The notes: generated from the letters alone by a model not told the origin. Positions 1 through 7,224 are shown, counted from the first letter of the stretch. The stretch is DNA of 16,936 nt from CAYRZL01 sp964428795 (GCA_964428795.1 CAYRZL010000061.1:1-16936), one strand, 5' to 3'. Program-made: numbers and translations.

Positions 1-1841
1 AGTACGGCGCTGATCAGTGTCTCGGTACATTCTTCCTCATTCCAGTTATCAGTATCCAGTACCAGATCAGGGGAAGCGGGTTCCTCATAGGGGGAATCGA
101 TTCCGGTGAAGGACTTGATCTGCCCGTCCATTGCCTTCGCGTATAATTTCTTCGGATCCCGCTTTTTGCATGTGGCAAGATCCGCTTTTACATAGACTTC
201 CATAAAGTCCTTTCCAATAAGCTCCCGCGCCTGCGCCCTGCTCTTCGCAAACGGGGAGATCAGTGTGACGAAGGTCACGATTCCGGCATCTTTAAACAGG
301 CCTGCCACCTCTGAGGTACGGCGGATATTTTCTACCCGGTCTGCATCAGAGAAGCCAAGGTCTTTGTTCAGCCCCCGGCGCAGCTTATCCCCGTCCAGTA
401 TATAAGCGGGAATTCCCTGATTTACCAGACGCTGTTCCGCTTCCTCGGCAATGGTTGTTTTTCCGGCGCCGGAGAGTCCGGTCATCCAGACGACGAGACC
501 TTTTTGCCCGAGCAGGCGTCCCCGCTCAGAAGCGGTCATGCTGTTTCCGGACCAGCGGATGTTTCTTGTATTGTAATCGTATTCTTCCAACGCTTCCGTG
601 ATGATGCCGCCTCCGGCGATCTCATAATCATCCACGATAACAAAGCGGCTTGTAGCTTCAATGGAACCCGCCAGATCAAAGGCGATGGGGTGATCCAGTA
701 CGAGAATACATTCAGCCACTTCGTTTTTTTCCACATACTGGCGCATCACACAGCTTAAGTCAGATGCATTCACGACGCGGGTGATCTTCTCCAGCCGCAT
801 CTCGACCTTCGCGGTACCGCATTTCAGGTAATAAGTTTTATTCCGGACGAGACGTTCTTTGCCGAGCCAGAACAGATTCGCCAGCAGGCGTACGCCGACC
901 TGAGGCGCGTTTTGTGACTCGATGCATGCGATCTCGCCGCGCTTTACAAAAATTTCCTCCGTCATGGTAAATCCGGCGGCCTGCCCGGCAGTGAACCGGG
1001 ACGGACGGGCAGCATTAAATACCTCCAGAGATTTTACCGTAGTGCGTTTGCCTGAAGGATAAAAGACAATGGAATCCCCGGCGCGGACGGTTCCTGCGTC
1101 TACTGTGCCTGCGATAATCCTCCGGTTGTCATTGTTCTCCGTAAATTTGTATACGCCCTGCACCGGCATGCGAAAAGCCATATGTTCCGGCTCCGGGATA
1201 GCATGAAAAGCGTCCATCTGCTCCAATACGGTCAGACCATGGTACCATGGCATATCAGGGGACAGCTTTGTAATATTGTCTCCTGCCATACCGCTGACCG
1301 GAATAAAGGATTCCGGGCGGATATCGATCTTTTCCAGAAATTTTTCGTATTCTGTCCTGATATCGTCAAACACCTGCTGATCGTAATCTACCAGATCCAT
1401 TTTATTTACGAGAACAGATACCTGACGGATGCCAAGCATGGACAGAAAGTATCCGTGGCGGCGCGTGTTCTCCTCCACTCCGTGGGAGGCATCGATGACC
1501 AGAAGGGCGGCCTCGGCGCGGGAAGCGCCCGTCACCATATTTTTCAGAAACTCAATGTGCCCCGGAGCATCGATGATGATATAGCGGCGTTTGTCCGTCT
1601 GGAAAAAACAGCGGGCAGTATCGATGGTGATACCCTGTGCCTGCTCGTTTTTCAGCGCGTCCAGCAGAAACGCATATTCAAATGGTTTGGAATTTCTCTT
1701 GCAGTTTTCCTGAATGGCTTCGAGTTTGCCCTCCGGAAGGGCGCCCGCATCCGCCAGTAAGCGGCCGATGACGGTGCTTTTACCGTGATCCACATGACCG
1801 ACGGTGACGATATTTAATAATTCATCTAAATTTGTATTCAT
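1..1841 (-). CDS. cysNC: Fused sulfate adenylyltransferase GTPase subunit / adenylylsulfate kinase (CysN-CysC), 3' end cut by window edge
   Basis: Bifunctional PAPS-synthesis enzyme. The N-terminal CysN half is the GTPase subunit that drives ATP sulfurylase (sulfate + ATP to APS) with CysD, and the C-terminal CysC half phosphorylates APS to PAPS. I translated 613 open codons from ATG at 1841 to the left edge, with no stop seen. The GTPase motifs are GHVDHGKST (residues 15-23), DAPGH (91-95) and NKMD (146-149), followed by an EF-Tu-like beta-barrel region. The APS kinase P-loop is GLSGAGKTT (455-463), followed by the CysC signature LDGDKLRRGLNKDLGFSDAD. NodQ/CysNC fusions are about 620-640 residues, so only a few residues should be missing. 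AGAGGA lies 6 nt before the ATG. The gene starts 41 bp after cysD and belongs to the same operon. Cytosolic. Identification is very secure. Confidence 0.96.
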   Translation of the reverse strand, partial: MNTNLDELLNIVTVGHVDHGKSTVIGRLLADAGALPEGKLEAIQENCKRNSKPFEYAFLLDALKNEQAQGITIDTARCFFQTDKRRYIIIDAPGHIEFLKNMVTGASRAEAALLVIDASHGVEENTRRHGYFLSMLGIRQVSVLVNKMDLVDYDQQVFDDIRTEYEKFLEKIDIRPESFIPVSGMAGDNITKLSPDMPWYHGLTVLEQMDAFHAIPEPEHMAFRMPVQGVYKFTENNDNRRIIAGTVDAGTVRAGDSIVFYPSGKRTTVKSLEVFNAARPSRFTAGQAAGFTMTEEIFVKRGEIACIESQNAPQVGVRLLANLFWLGKERLVRNKTYYLKCGTAKVEMRLEKITRVVNASDLSCVMRQYVEKNEVAECILVLDHPIAFDLAGSIEATSRFVIVDDYEIAGGGIITEALEEYDYNTRNIRWSGNSMTASERGRLLGQKGLVVWMTGLSGAGKTTIAEEAEQRLVNQGIPAYILDGDKLRRGLNKDLGFSDADRVENIRRTSEVAGLFKDAGIVTFVTLISPFAKSRAQARELIGKDFMEVYVKADLATCKKRDPKKLYAKAMDGQIKSFTGIDSPYEEPASPDLVLDTDNWNEEECTETLISAV

Positions 1842-1882
1842 GTTGTATCCTCTTTTTCGGCATCCATATTTTTCTGTCTGAT

Positions 1883-2761
1883 TTACATATATCCGTCGCG
1901 TCTGAGCGTCTCTAAGCCGCCATCCTCGGCATCCTGTGCACGCCCGCTCCGCTCTGCAATATTAGACAACGCTCCGGTTTTCAGTTCCTCAATGATCTCG
2001 TGTACGTTTCTGGATTCGGATTTGATCGGGTTGGTGCATGGACCGCATCCGAGAGAACGGTAGCGTGTTCCGTCCCCCTGGTTGTAATAGAGGGATACGG
2101 TTGGAATGTTTTCCCGTTCGATGTATTCCCAGATATTCAGCTCCGTCCAGTCAAGGAGCGGATGAATGCGCACATGGGTGTTCGGCGCAAAGTCCGTTTT
2201 GAACTGATTCCAGAACTCCGGCGGCTGGTCGTCCAGATTCCAGTCGTTATTTTTGTCCCGTGGGGAGAAGTAGCGTTCTTTAGAGCGGGAGCCTTCCTCA
2301 TCCGAGCGTGCGCCTACAATGACTCCGGTGTAAGCGGCGGTGTCAGTATCCCGTTCATATTCACCGGTCTGAAGGTTTAAGCGGTAACGGGGCCATGTTC
2401 CGTTTAATGTGTGGGTCAATGCCTCGGTTTTTAACATGCGGCAGCAGTCCACATGGGAGCAGGTTCCGTTTGGAAATGTGGTGCCTGCTTCCAAAGCCTC
2501 CTTGTTTTCTCCATAAATCATGTACAGATTGTACTCTTTTGCCAGACGGTCACGGTATTCGATCATCTCCGGGATTTTGTAGTGGGTGTCAATATGCACC
2601 AGTGGAAATGGTACGTGTCCGTAAAATGCCTTGCGCGCCAGCCACAGCAGCACCGTACTGTCTTTTCCGATAGACCAGAGCATGCAAAGATTACCGAATG
2701 CCGCATATGCCTCACGCAGAATGTGTACGCTTTTCGCTTCCAGCTTATCCAAATGATCCAT
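1883..2761 (-). CDS. cysD: Sulfate adenylyltransferase subunit 2 (CysD)
   Basis: Small catalytic subunit of heterodimeric ATP sulfurylase, 292 residues (family about 300). It adenylates sulfate to APS in complex with the CysN GTPase encoded next. The PP-loop motif SIGKDST (residues 30-36) of the PAPS reductase/ATP sulfurylase superfamily is intact. Other CysD hallmarks are LVHIDTHYKIPEM, GARSDEEGSRSKER, the YRSLGCGPCT segment and the C-terminal ERSGRAQDAEDGGLETLRRDGYM-type ending. GGAGG sits about 10 nt before the ATG. The gene is 37 bp after the sulfotransferase stop and 41 bp before cysNC, with no terminator in either gap, so the three are probably one transcript. CysH and CysD share a fold, but the long C-terminus and the cysN partner make this CysD. 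Confidence 0.96.
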   Translation of the reverse strand: MDHLDKLEAKSVHILREAYAAFGNLCMLWSIGKDSTVLLWLARKAFYGHVPFPLVHIDTHYKIPEMIEYRDRLAKEYNLYMIYGENKEALEAGTTFPNGTCSHVDCCRMLKTEALTHTLNGTWPRYRLNLQTGEYERDTDTAAYTGVIVGARSDEEGSRSKERYFSPRDKNNDWNLDDQPPEFWNQFKTDFAPNTHVRIHPLLDWTELNIWEYIERENIPTVSLYYNQGDGTRYRSLGCGPCTNPIKSESRNVHEIIEELKTGALSNIAERSGRAQDAEDGGLETLRRDGYM

Positions 2762-2798
2762 GTTTTTATTTCCTCCGATATTGATATCTTTTGTTTAT

Positions 2799-3911
2799 TT
2801 AATGTTCCATTTCATAACCGTAGTAGTCGAAGTAGAAGCCCAGATTTTCGTTGATACGTTTTTTCAGTCTGTCATCTAACTGGAACTTATTTGTTTTATA
2901 ATTTTTCTGGCTGTCCAGATATTCGTTGAAGTAGGGCAGTGCAGCCTCATATCCACCGATACCCAGGTGACCATAGATTTCTTCCATATATTCCTTGGGA
3001 TTTTTTACAAAATCCTCATATTTGATGTCTATGCGATCCTCCTCGGGAATCTTCTCCAAATCGGCGATTGCCTTATGATAAATCCGCTGAAACAGTTGAA
3101 TAATCGTATCTTCAATAAATTCATCACTGGCGGGTTCACTCAGACACAGCAGCGCCATCTCTTTTTTAAACATGTTTGCAGTTGACATAACTACCGTATA
3201 AGGATTCCGGTAAATGTTGATGAATTTTGCGCCCGGATAACGACGTTTCAATTCTCCGATGCGGCAAGTATTTTCCGGGCTTTTTAACAGCAGTTGCTTT
3301 CCCTTGCACAGCCAGGTGACCTTTTTTAAGATGTAGTCGTAGGCCTTAAACCAATCCGCCTGTTTTTCCGGGCTTTGTTCGTCGATAAAAGCAGTCTCTA
3401 TAAACTTGGTACCGTTTCCACCGTCCGGGAATACCAGCATATGGCTGATCGCCTGAGTGGAGATCGTAGCCTGTGCAAAAACCTCCTCCATAGGAAGATC
3501 CAGTTGATAATCCAGATTGTCAAAGGGACGGGCTTCCTTTAAAAGAACGGATTGAGCCTTCGCCAAAGGTTTCTTTAAGAGAATACAGTTGTTGAATGTA
3601 ACTGTTTTCACCGGATCAAACCATGCAAACTGCGGATCTCTTGTCATGAGATTCTGCAAAAACGTGGTTCCGGTGCGCCAGTGCCCGACGATGTAGACCG
3701 GATCTTTTTTCAGTTTTGTTTTTTTTATGGGATGATAAAATATGGCCCACTCCAGAAATGAGGGGATTGCCAGTGCAAGGGTAACGCCGGTGATAAATCG
3801 CGCCTGCTTTTTCTTGTCTGGGGATATCACGTTTTCCCGCCGCAGCCGTATCCAGTTATCGAACCGGCAGCCCAGCATATTGTGGGACATGTTTATTTTT
3901 GAACTGCTCAT
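2799..3911 (-). CDS. PAPS-dependent sulfotransferase (Sulfotransfer_3-like)
   Basis: Predicted to transfer the sulfuryl group from PAPS to a hydroxyl or similar acceptor; the acceptor cannot be read from the sequence. 370 residues from the chosen ATG. The 5'-phosphosulfate loop is GHWRTGTTFLQ (residues 76-86). The 3'-phosphate-binding motif is INIYRNPYTVVMST (231-244), with Arg235 and Ser243 in the usual places, preceded by LLLKSPENTCRIGELKRRYP, which is typical of bacterial Sulfotransfer_3 (PF13469) proteins. A hydrophobic stretch at about 39-60 may attach the enzyme to the membrane. The frame also has a TTG at 3947, but ATG 3911 has AGGAAG 6 nt upstream and the TTG has no good site. First gene of a probable operon with cysD and cysNC, which make its co-substrate. 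The gene is 121 bp downstream of a histidine kinase gene. Confidence 0.9.
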   Translation of the reverse strand: MSSSKINMSHNMLGCRFDNWIRLRRENVISPDKKKQARFITGVTLALAIPSFLEWAIFYHPIKKTKLKKDPVYIVGHWRTGTTFLQNLMTRDPQFAWFDPVKTVTFNNCILLKKPLAKAQSVLLKEARPFDNLDYQLDLPMEEVFAQATISTQAISHMLVFPDGGNGTKFIETAFIDEQSPEKQADWFKAYDYILKKVTWLCKGKQLLLKSPENTCRIGELKRRYPGAKFINIYRNPYTVVMSTANMFKKEMALLCLSEPASDEFIEDTIIQLFQRIYHKAIADLEKIPEEDRIDIKYEDFVKNPKEYMEEIYGHLGIGGYEAALPYFNEYLDSQKNYKTNKFQLDDRLKKRINENLGFYFDYYGYEMEH

Positions 3912-3956
3912 AGGTATCTTCCTTCCGGCAGGGCGTAATGCGCCCAACCGAAGGTG

Positions 3957-3988
3957 AGTATAGAACAGTTTTATGAACTTAATATGAA
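3957..3988 (-). promoter_or_regulatory. Sulfotransferase operon promoter with 11-bp direct repeats (candidate response-regulator box)
   Basis: Read on the minus strand, TTCATA (3988-3983) is repeated exactly 11 bp later (3977-3972), and a looser TTCTAT follows about 12 bp on. The last overlaps a good -10, TATACT (3962-3957). The -35 position holds only ATATTA-like sequence and is covered by the repeats. OmpR/PhoB-family regulators bind 11-bp-spaced direct repeats and often replace a poor -35. An OmpR-type regulator and kinase lie just upstream. Transcription would start about 40 nt before the ATG at 3911. The repeats and -10 are seen; binding by this regulator is inferred. Confidence 0.5.
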
Positions 3989-4032
3989 ATACTTAAAAAA
4001 ATTTAAAAAAAATTTAAATATTTTTTTTGATT

Positions 4033-5061
4033 TTACAATTCTACCGTGAACGTGCTTCCTTCTCCCGGGGCGCTTTTTACCGATATTTTTCCGCCATGCA
4101 GCTCTACAATCTGTTTTACGATAGAAAGTCCAAGTCCGCTGCCTTCCCCCCGGTGGGAAGTATCTCCCTGATAAAACTGTTCGAAAATACGCGCCTGGGT
4201 GTTTTCATCCATGCCGATGCCGTAATCTCTTATGATAAACAGAATTTTTTTCGGGTAGGGACGCAGAATAATATCAAGGGCTGCGCCTTCCGGAGAAAAT
4301 TTGATGGCATTTTCCAGCAGATTGAACCATACTTCAGACATCAGCTCTTTATCCCCCGCATATTTGACCGGATCCAGCATCAGATTGAGCTTTAACTGCC
4401 TGCTGCTCCAGGAAGGCTCCAGAAGCACAATAGTCTGGCGGATCTGTTCATCCAGATAATAGGGAGCAGTATTTAGCGGGACGTTTGAGCTGTTGAGCCG
4501 GGATAAACGGAGCATTTTTCCGGTGATGGCGGACAGCCGGTGGCTTTCCTCAAGGATCAAAGAGGCATACGTCCTGCACTGTTCGTCCGTCTTTTGATCC
4601 TCTGTCAGCAGCTTTGCATATCCTTCCATGATGGCGAGAGGAGTTTTAAATTCATGGGATACATTCGAAATAAAGTCTTTTTTGAGAATCTCGTTGCTTT
4701 TCAGCTCCTGCGCCATGCGGTTAAAATCTGAAAAGAGCTTTCCAAGCTCGTCCTTTCTGTCAGGTTCTTCCAAATAAATGTCGTAATTTCCGTCAGCAAT
4801 CTCATTGGCGGCTCTGGATAATCTTTCAATGGGATCTGCGGTTCGCCTGGACATGAAAATAATAGCGATGATCACGATTGCCACTGCCAGGGCCAGGATG
4901 ACCAGCTCTTTGAGGGCGTATCCCCGAATCAGGATCCGGATGTCACTCTGTCCGAGCAGAATATTATTGCTGACCAGCCAGAATATGAGAATCGTGACTG
5001 CAGATGAGATGCCGGAAAACGCAAGTAAAACAGATATCAGCCGACGCCTTATTTTTCTCAT
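4033..5061 (-). CDS. Sensor histidine kinase, OmpR-partner type
   Basis: Membrane sensor kinase of 342 residues that should autophosphorylate and pass phosphate to the response regulator encoded just before it. Transmembrane segments are at about 9-30 and 51-70, with only about 20 residues between them, too short for a folded extracellular sensor domain. A HAMP region follows (about 71-120, TADPIERLSRAANEIADGNY), then HisKA with SNVSHEFKTP (His136), an N box (Asn247/Asn251 in WFNLLENAIKF), a G1 box DYGIGM (279-284) and a G2 box GEGSGLGLS (305-313). All catalytic elements are present. Its ATG overlaps the regulator's TGA in ATGA, so translation is coupled. A 121-bp AT-rich gap with no GC-rich terminator separates it from the sulfotransferase gene. 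The signal it detects is unknown; a membrane or envelope signal is possible given the short loop. Confidence 0.93.
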   Translation of the reverse strand: MRKIRRRLISVLLAFSGISSAVTILIFWLVSNNILLGQSDIRILIRGYALKELVILALAVAIVIIAIIFMSRRTADPIERLSRAANEIADGNYDIYLEEPDRKDELGKLFSDFNRMAQELKSNEILKKDFISNVSHEFKTPLAIMEGYAKLLTEDQKTDEQCRTYASLILEESHRLSAITGKMLRLSRLNSSNVPLNTAPYYLDEQIRQTIVLLEPSWSSRQLKLNLMLDPVKYAGDKELMSEVWFNLLENAIKFSPEGAALDIILRPYPKKILFIIRDYGIGMDENTQARIFEQFYQGDTSHRGEGSGLGLSIVKQIVELHGGKISVKSAPGEGSTFTVEL

Positions 5062-5738
5062 ACAAGAATCACCGCCTTATATCCCAGTCCCCGAATGGTC
5101 TGTATTTCAAAGGCACCGATGTCCCTCGTCTTTTCCCGGAGACGCTTGATGTGAACGTCGACGGTGCGCGGATCCGTTTCACTGTCGTATCCCCATATCT
5201 CGTCCATCAAATTCTGTCTTGTAAAGATTTTGCCCGGATAGGAAAGCAGCAGATACAATAACTGAAATTCTTTCTGGCGCAGCTTCGGGCAGTCGGAATG
5301 ATCTGTGCAGGTAATCTGAAGTGCCTCTTCATTCAGCGTGTAATTTCCGACGGTCAGCTCTCCGGATGCAGTTATCCTGGCGCGGCGCAGCAATGCCTCT
5401 ATGCGCAGCAGCAATTCTTCCATGTCGATGGGCTTTGTCATGTAGTCATCGGCTCCGCCGCGAAATCCTTCCCGCTTATCTTCCAGGGAATCTTTTGCTG
5501 TTACGAGCAGGATCGGGAGTGTGGGATTGGAACTGCGAACCAGTTCCGTGAGCGTAAACCCGTCCATTCTGGGCATCATTACGTCTGCGATCATCAGATG
5601 AATATGCGTGTGATCCAGTATTTGCAGCGCATCTATACCATCGGCGGCTTCTGTCACCTGATAGCCTGCGCGGGTGAGATGTATGCGGATCAGCTTTCTG
5701 TAATCCGGATTATCTTCTACCAAAAGAATATTTATCAT
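5058..5738 (-). CDS. OmpR/PhoB-family response regulator
   Basis: 226-residue two-domain DNA-binding regulator. The receiver domain (about 1-118) has the acidic pair Glu8-Asp9, phosphoacceptor Asp52 in ADVMMPRMDG, Thr80 and Lys102 in MTKPID. The C-terminal winged-helix domain (about 125-226) has LRQKEFQLLYLLLSYPGKIF, then RTVDVHIKRLREK and the wing IQTIRGLGYK, as in OmpR/PhoB regulators. Its TGA overlaps the kinase ATG, a standard coupled pair. The likely target is the promoter of the sulfotransferase operon, where 11-bp direct repeats are seen, but this is inference. Its own promoter would lie within 5739-5793 or in the sequence lost in the assembly gap, so autoregulation cannot be judged. 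Confidence 0.93.
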   Translation of the reverse strand: MINILLVEDNPDYRKLIRIHLTRAGYQVTEAADGIDALQILDHTHIHLMIADVMMPRMDGFTLTELVRSSNPTLPILLVTAKDSLEDKREGFRGGADDYMTKPIDMEELLLRIEALLRRARITASGELTVGNYTLNEEALQITCTDHSDCPKLRQKEFQLLYLLLSYPGKIFTRQNLMDEIWGYDSETDPRTVDVHIKRLREKTRDIGAFEIQTIRGLGYKAVILV

Positions 5739-5766
5739 AATAATAGACTCCTTGTTACGAGCGCTT

Positions 5767-5787
5767 AGCGACCGTGTTTTGGTCGCT
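5767..5787. repeat. Palindromic hairpin at the edge of the assembly gap
   Basis: AGCGACC, a 7-base loop (GTGTTTT) and GGTCGCT form a perfect 7-bp stem. The flanks (gcgctta before, tacgcg after) are partly complementary too. It lies 20 bp upstream of the response regulator start and 6 bases from the N run. A GC-rich palindrome at a contig end is what an interspersed repeat of the REP/BOX kind would look like, and such a repeat could explain why assembly stopped. It lacks a T tract on either strand and is not a convincing terminator. That it is repeated in the genome is not shown here. Confidence 0.4.
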
Positions 5788-5793
5788 TACGCG

Positions 5794-5893
5794 NNNNNNN
5801 NNNNNNNNNNNNNNNNNNNNNNNNNNNNNNNNNNNNNNNNNNNNNNNNNNNNNNNNNNNNNNNNNNNNNNNNNNNNNNNNNNNNNNNNNNNNN
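5794..5893. other. Assembly gap (100 N)
   Basis: Exactly 100 unknown bases, the usual placeholder for a scaffold gap of unknown length. It splits the intergenic space between the response regulator (-) and the DUF3887-like gene (+); the known bases there are 5739-5793 and 5894-6043. The known bases hold a palindrome on the left and a promoter on the right, and no gene. Missing sequence could hold the response regulator promoter or further genes. Confidence 0.97.
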
Positions 5894-5968
5894 CGTTTGA
5901 CTTAAACAGATAGTAACACAAAGTGCAGATTTTGAATACTGCAATTCCGAAAAAAACCGGAAAAAGAG

Positions 5969-5997
5969 TTGACACAAAGCAGTTTGTCCTTCAAAAT
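5969..5997 (+). promoter_or_regulatory. Sigma-A-type promoter for the DUF3887-like gene
   Basis: Perfect -35 TTGACA (5969-5974), a 17-bp spacer, then CAAAAT (5992-5997; 4 of 6 matches to TATAAT). It lies about 47 bp before the chosen start codon at 6044. Because the promoter overlaps codons upstream of 6044 in the open frame, it also supports the downstream start. Confidence 0.6.
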
Positions 5998-6043
5998 AAG
6001 ACCTGTTGGGAGAAGAAAATTCCATATATGGAGGAGACAGAGG

Positions 6044-6514
6044 ATGGAAGAAAAAAAGGTTGTATCTAAAAATGTGATAGTGATTGCCATTATCATTGCC
6101 ATTATTATTGCCGCGTTATTGACCGTGATGCTGATGAACAAACCAAGGATGAGAGATTTTGGGACGTCCGGTAAATTTACGGAGGAGCAGCTGATAAAAG
6201 AAGCCGGGGAAATCGCAGTTCTTATGGAAGAGGAAGATTATACTGCGATTCTGGACAGAAGCAATGAGGATCTGAAAAAAGATCTGGCTTCTATAGACTG
6301 GGATAGCGCAAAAAGCACCATAGGCGACGAATGGGGAAGCTATCAGGAGATGACGGTAGCGGAAATGGTGGAGATCAGAAGTAAAGGTGTGGATTACGCC
6401 CAGATTACCGTGACAGCCAGGTATGAGCAGGTTTCTGTAGATTATCTCCTCACCATAGGCGAGGATGGTCTTTTGGCAGGATTCCGTTTTATGGCGACCG
6501 CAGCGGCAGAATGA
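6044..6514 (+). CDS. Membrane-anchored DUF3887-like protein
   Basis: 156-residue protein with a short Lys-rich N-terminus and one long hydrophobic segment (about residues 9-31, rich in Ile/Ala), so probably a membrane anchor with the rest outside the cell. The exported part (EEQLIKEAGEIAVLMEEEDYTAI, then DEWGSYQEM and a beta-strand-like C-terminus) resembles DUF3887 proteins, which have unknown function and an NTF2-like shape; I call this from pattern only. The open frame extends upstream to 5969, but ATG 6044 has GGAGGAG 7 nt before it and the promoter lies over the upstream part. A strong bidirectional terminator follows 33 bp after the stop. No operon partner on this strand. Confidence 0.75.
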   Translation: MEEKKVVSKNVIVIAIIIAIIIAALLTVMLMNKPRMRDFGTSGKFTEEQLIKEAGEIAVLMEEEDYTAILDRSNEDLKKDLASIDWDSAKSTIGDEWGSYQEMTVAEMVEIRSKGVDYAQITVTARYEQVSVDYLLTIGEDGLLAGFRFMATAAAE

Positions 6515-6547
6515 TGCTGTCAGAACTGAAAAACACATACGGAGCAT

Positions 6548-6580
6548 AAAAAAGAAAGCCGGCGATCGGCTTTCTTTTTT
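6548..6580. terminator. Bidirectional Rho-independent terminator
   Basis: Perfect 14-bp stem (AAAAAAGAAAGCCG / CGGCTTTCTTTTTT) with a 5-base loop GCGAT. On plus the stem ends in a T run after the DUF3887-like gene. On minus the A run becomes a T run after the gene ending at 6591. One hairpin thus ends both converging genes. Confidence 0.92.
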
Positions 6581-6590
6581 AACAGATGTA

Positions 6591-7037
6591 TTATTTTTCT
6601 CCAAACAGGCGTGCAAGAAATCCTTTTTTCTTTTCCACCTTTGCAATTTTGCCATGCAGACCTTTTACGGATGTAAGGTATAGTCCGCTGACAGTAGCTT
6701 TTACCTCTTTTTTTACCGGAATCTCATCAAAGATCTGATCGTCTGCAATGAAAAGCTGAATCATCGGACCAACCTTTGCTTTGACTACCGGAACCTTCAT
6801 GCCGCGGTAACGTTTCGGCGTATTGTCGATGACAGCCTGAGGCAGACCGGATTCCTTCAGTTTCATTTTTTTCTTATCGATAATCAGCATGGATACGCTC
6901 TGAGCTGCAGCATCAATTTCCGCCTGCTGCTCGTCCCTCTTTTTCTGCTGCTTCTTTCCTAATAAATACAATACGATGATTACCACTACGGCTATGGCAA
7001 CCGCGATAATCAGTGTGATAATTGCTGGTGTTGACAC
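6591..7037 (-). CDS. Small single-pass membrane protein of unknown function
   Basis: 148 residues, not recognised. An N-terminal hydrophobic segment (about 5-27, IITLIIAVAIAVVVIIVLYLL) is followed by a very basic stretch GKKQQKKRDEQQ, which predicts Nout-Cin topology. The soluble part is lysine-rich and has two KVPVVKAKVGPMI / IPVKKEVKATVSGLY-like beta-rich segments, ending in KGFLARLFGEK. The start is GTG, preceded by AAGGAGGAG with a 5-nt spacer, so the start is well supported. It has its own promoter and shares a bidirectional terminator with the convergent gene, so it is monocistronic. Function cannot be inferred from neighbours. Confidence 0.8.
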   Translation of the reverse strand: MSTPAIITLIIAVAIAVVVIIVLYLLGKKQQKKRDEQQAEIDAAAQSVSMLIIDKKKMKLKESGLPQAVIDNTPKRYRGMKVPVVKAKVGPMIQLFIADDQIFDEIPVKKEVKATVSGLYLTSVKGLHGKIAKVEKKKGFLARLFGEK

Positions 7038-7073
7038 AAAAACTCCTCCTTATTTTTTCATTCATGCTTATCC

Positions 7074-7102
7074 ATTCTAGCATTGATTTTCCGAAAAAGC
7101 AA
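7074..7102 (-). promoter_or_regulatory. Extended -10 promoter for the small membrane protein gene
   Basis: On minus: TTGCTT (7102-7097), 17-bp spacer, TAGAAT (7079-7074), with TGC directly before the -10, an extended -10 element. It lies about 37 bp upstream of the GTG start at 7037. Confidence 0.5.
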
Positions 7103-7224
7103 CTAAAACGAAATAATCTCTTTTTTTTTGTAGTAAAATGTGTTATTTTAATAGATGCGAGTGAATTGCACGTATGCTTTCAGGGCTGAGATATATTTGT
7201 ATACAGAAAGGAAACAAAGATAAT

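Noticed and set aside
1..1841. Plus-strand open frames at 504-758 and 1182-1760
   Set aside because: They are shadows of the cysNC reading frame, whose GTPase and kinase motifs run continuously on the minus strand.
2799..3947. Sulfotransferase starting at TTG 3947
   Set aside because: It lacks a ribosome binding site, while ATG 3911 has AGGAAG at good spacing; the extra 12 residues (GALRPAGRKIP) look like leader sequence.
3990..4030. AT-rich tract before the sulfotransferase as a terminator or replication origin
   Set aside because: It has no GC-rich stem and no DnaA-box cluster; phased A/T runs in a promoter upstream region explain it better.
5902..6141. Minus-strand hydrophobic open frame opposite the DUF3887-like gene
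   Set aside because: It mirrors the Ile/Ala-rich transmembrane codons of the plus-strand gene and has no ribosome binding site; the plus gene has promoter, RBS and terminator.
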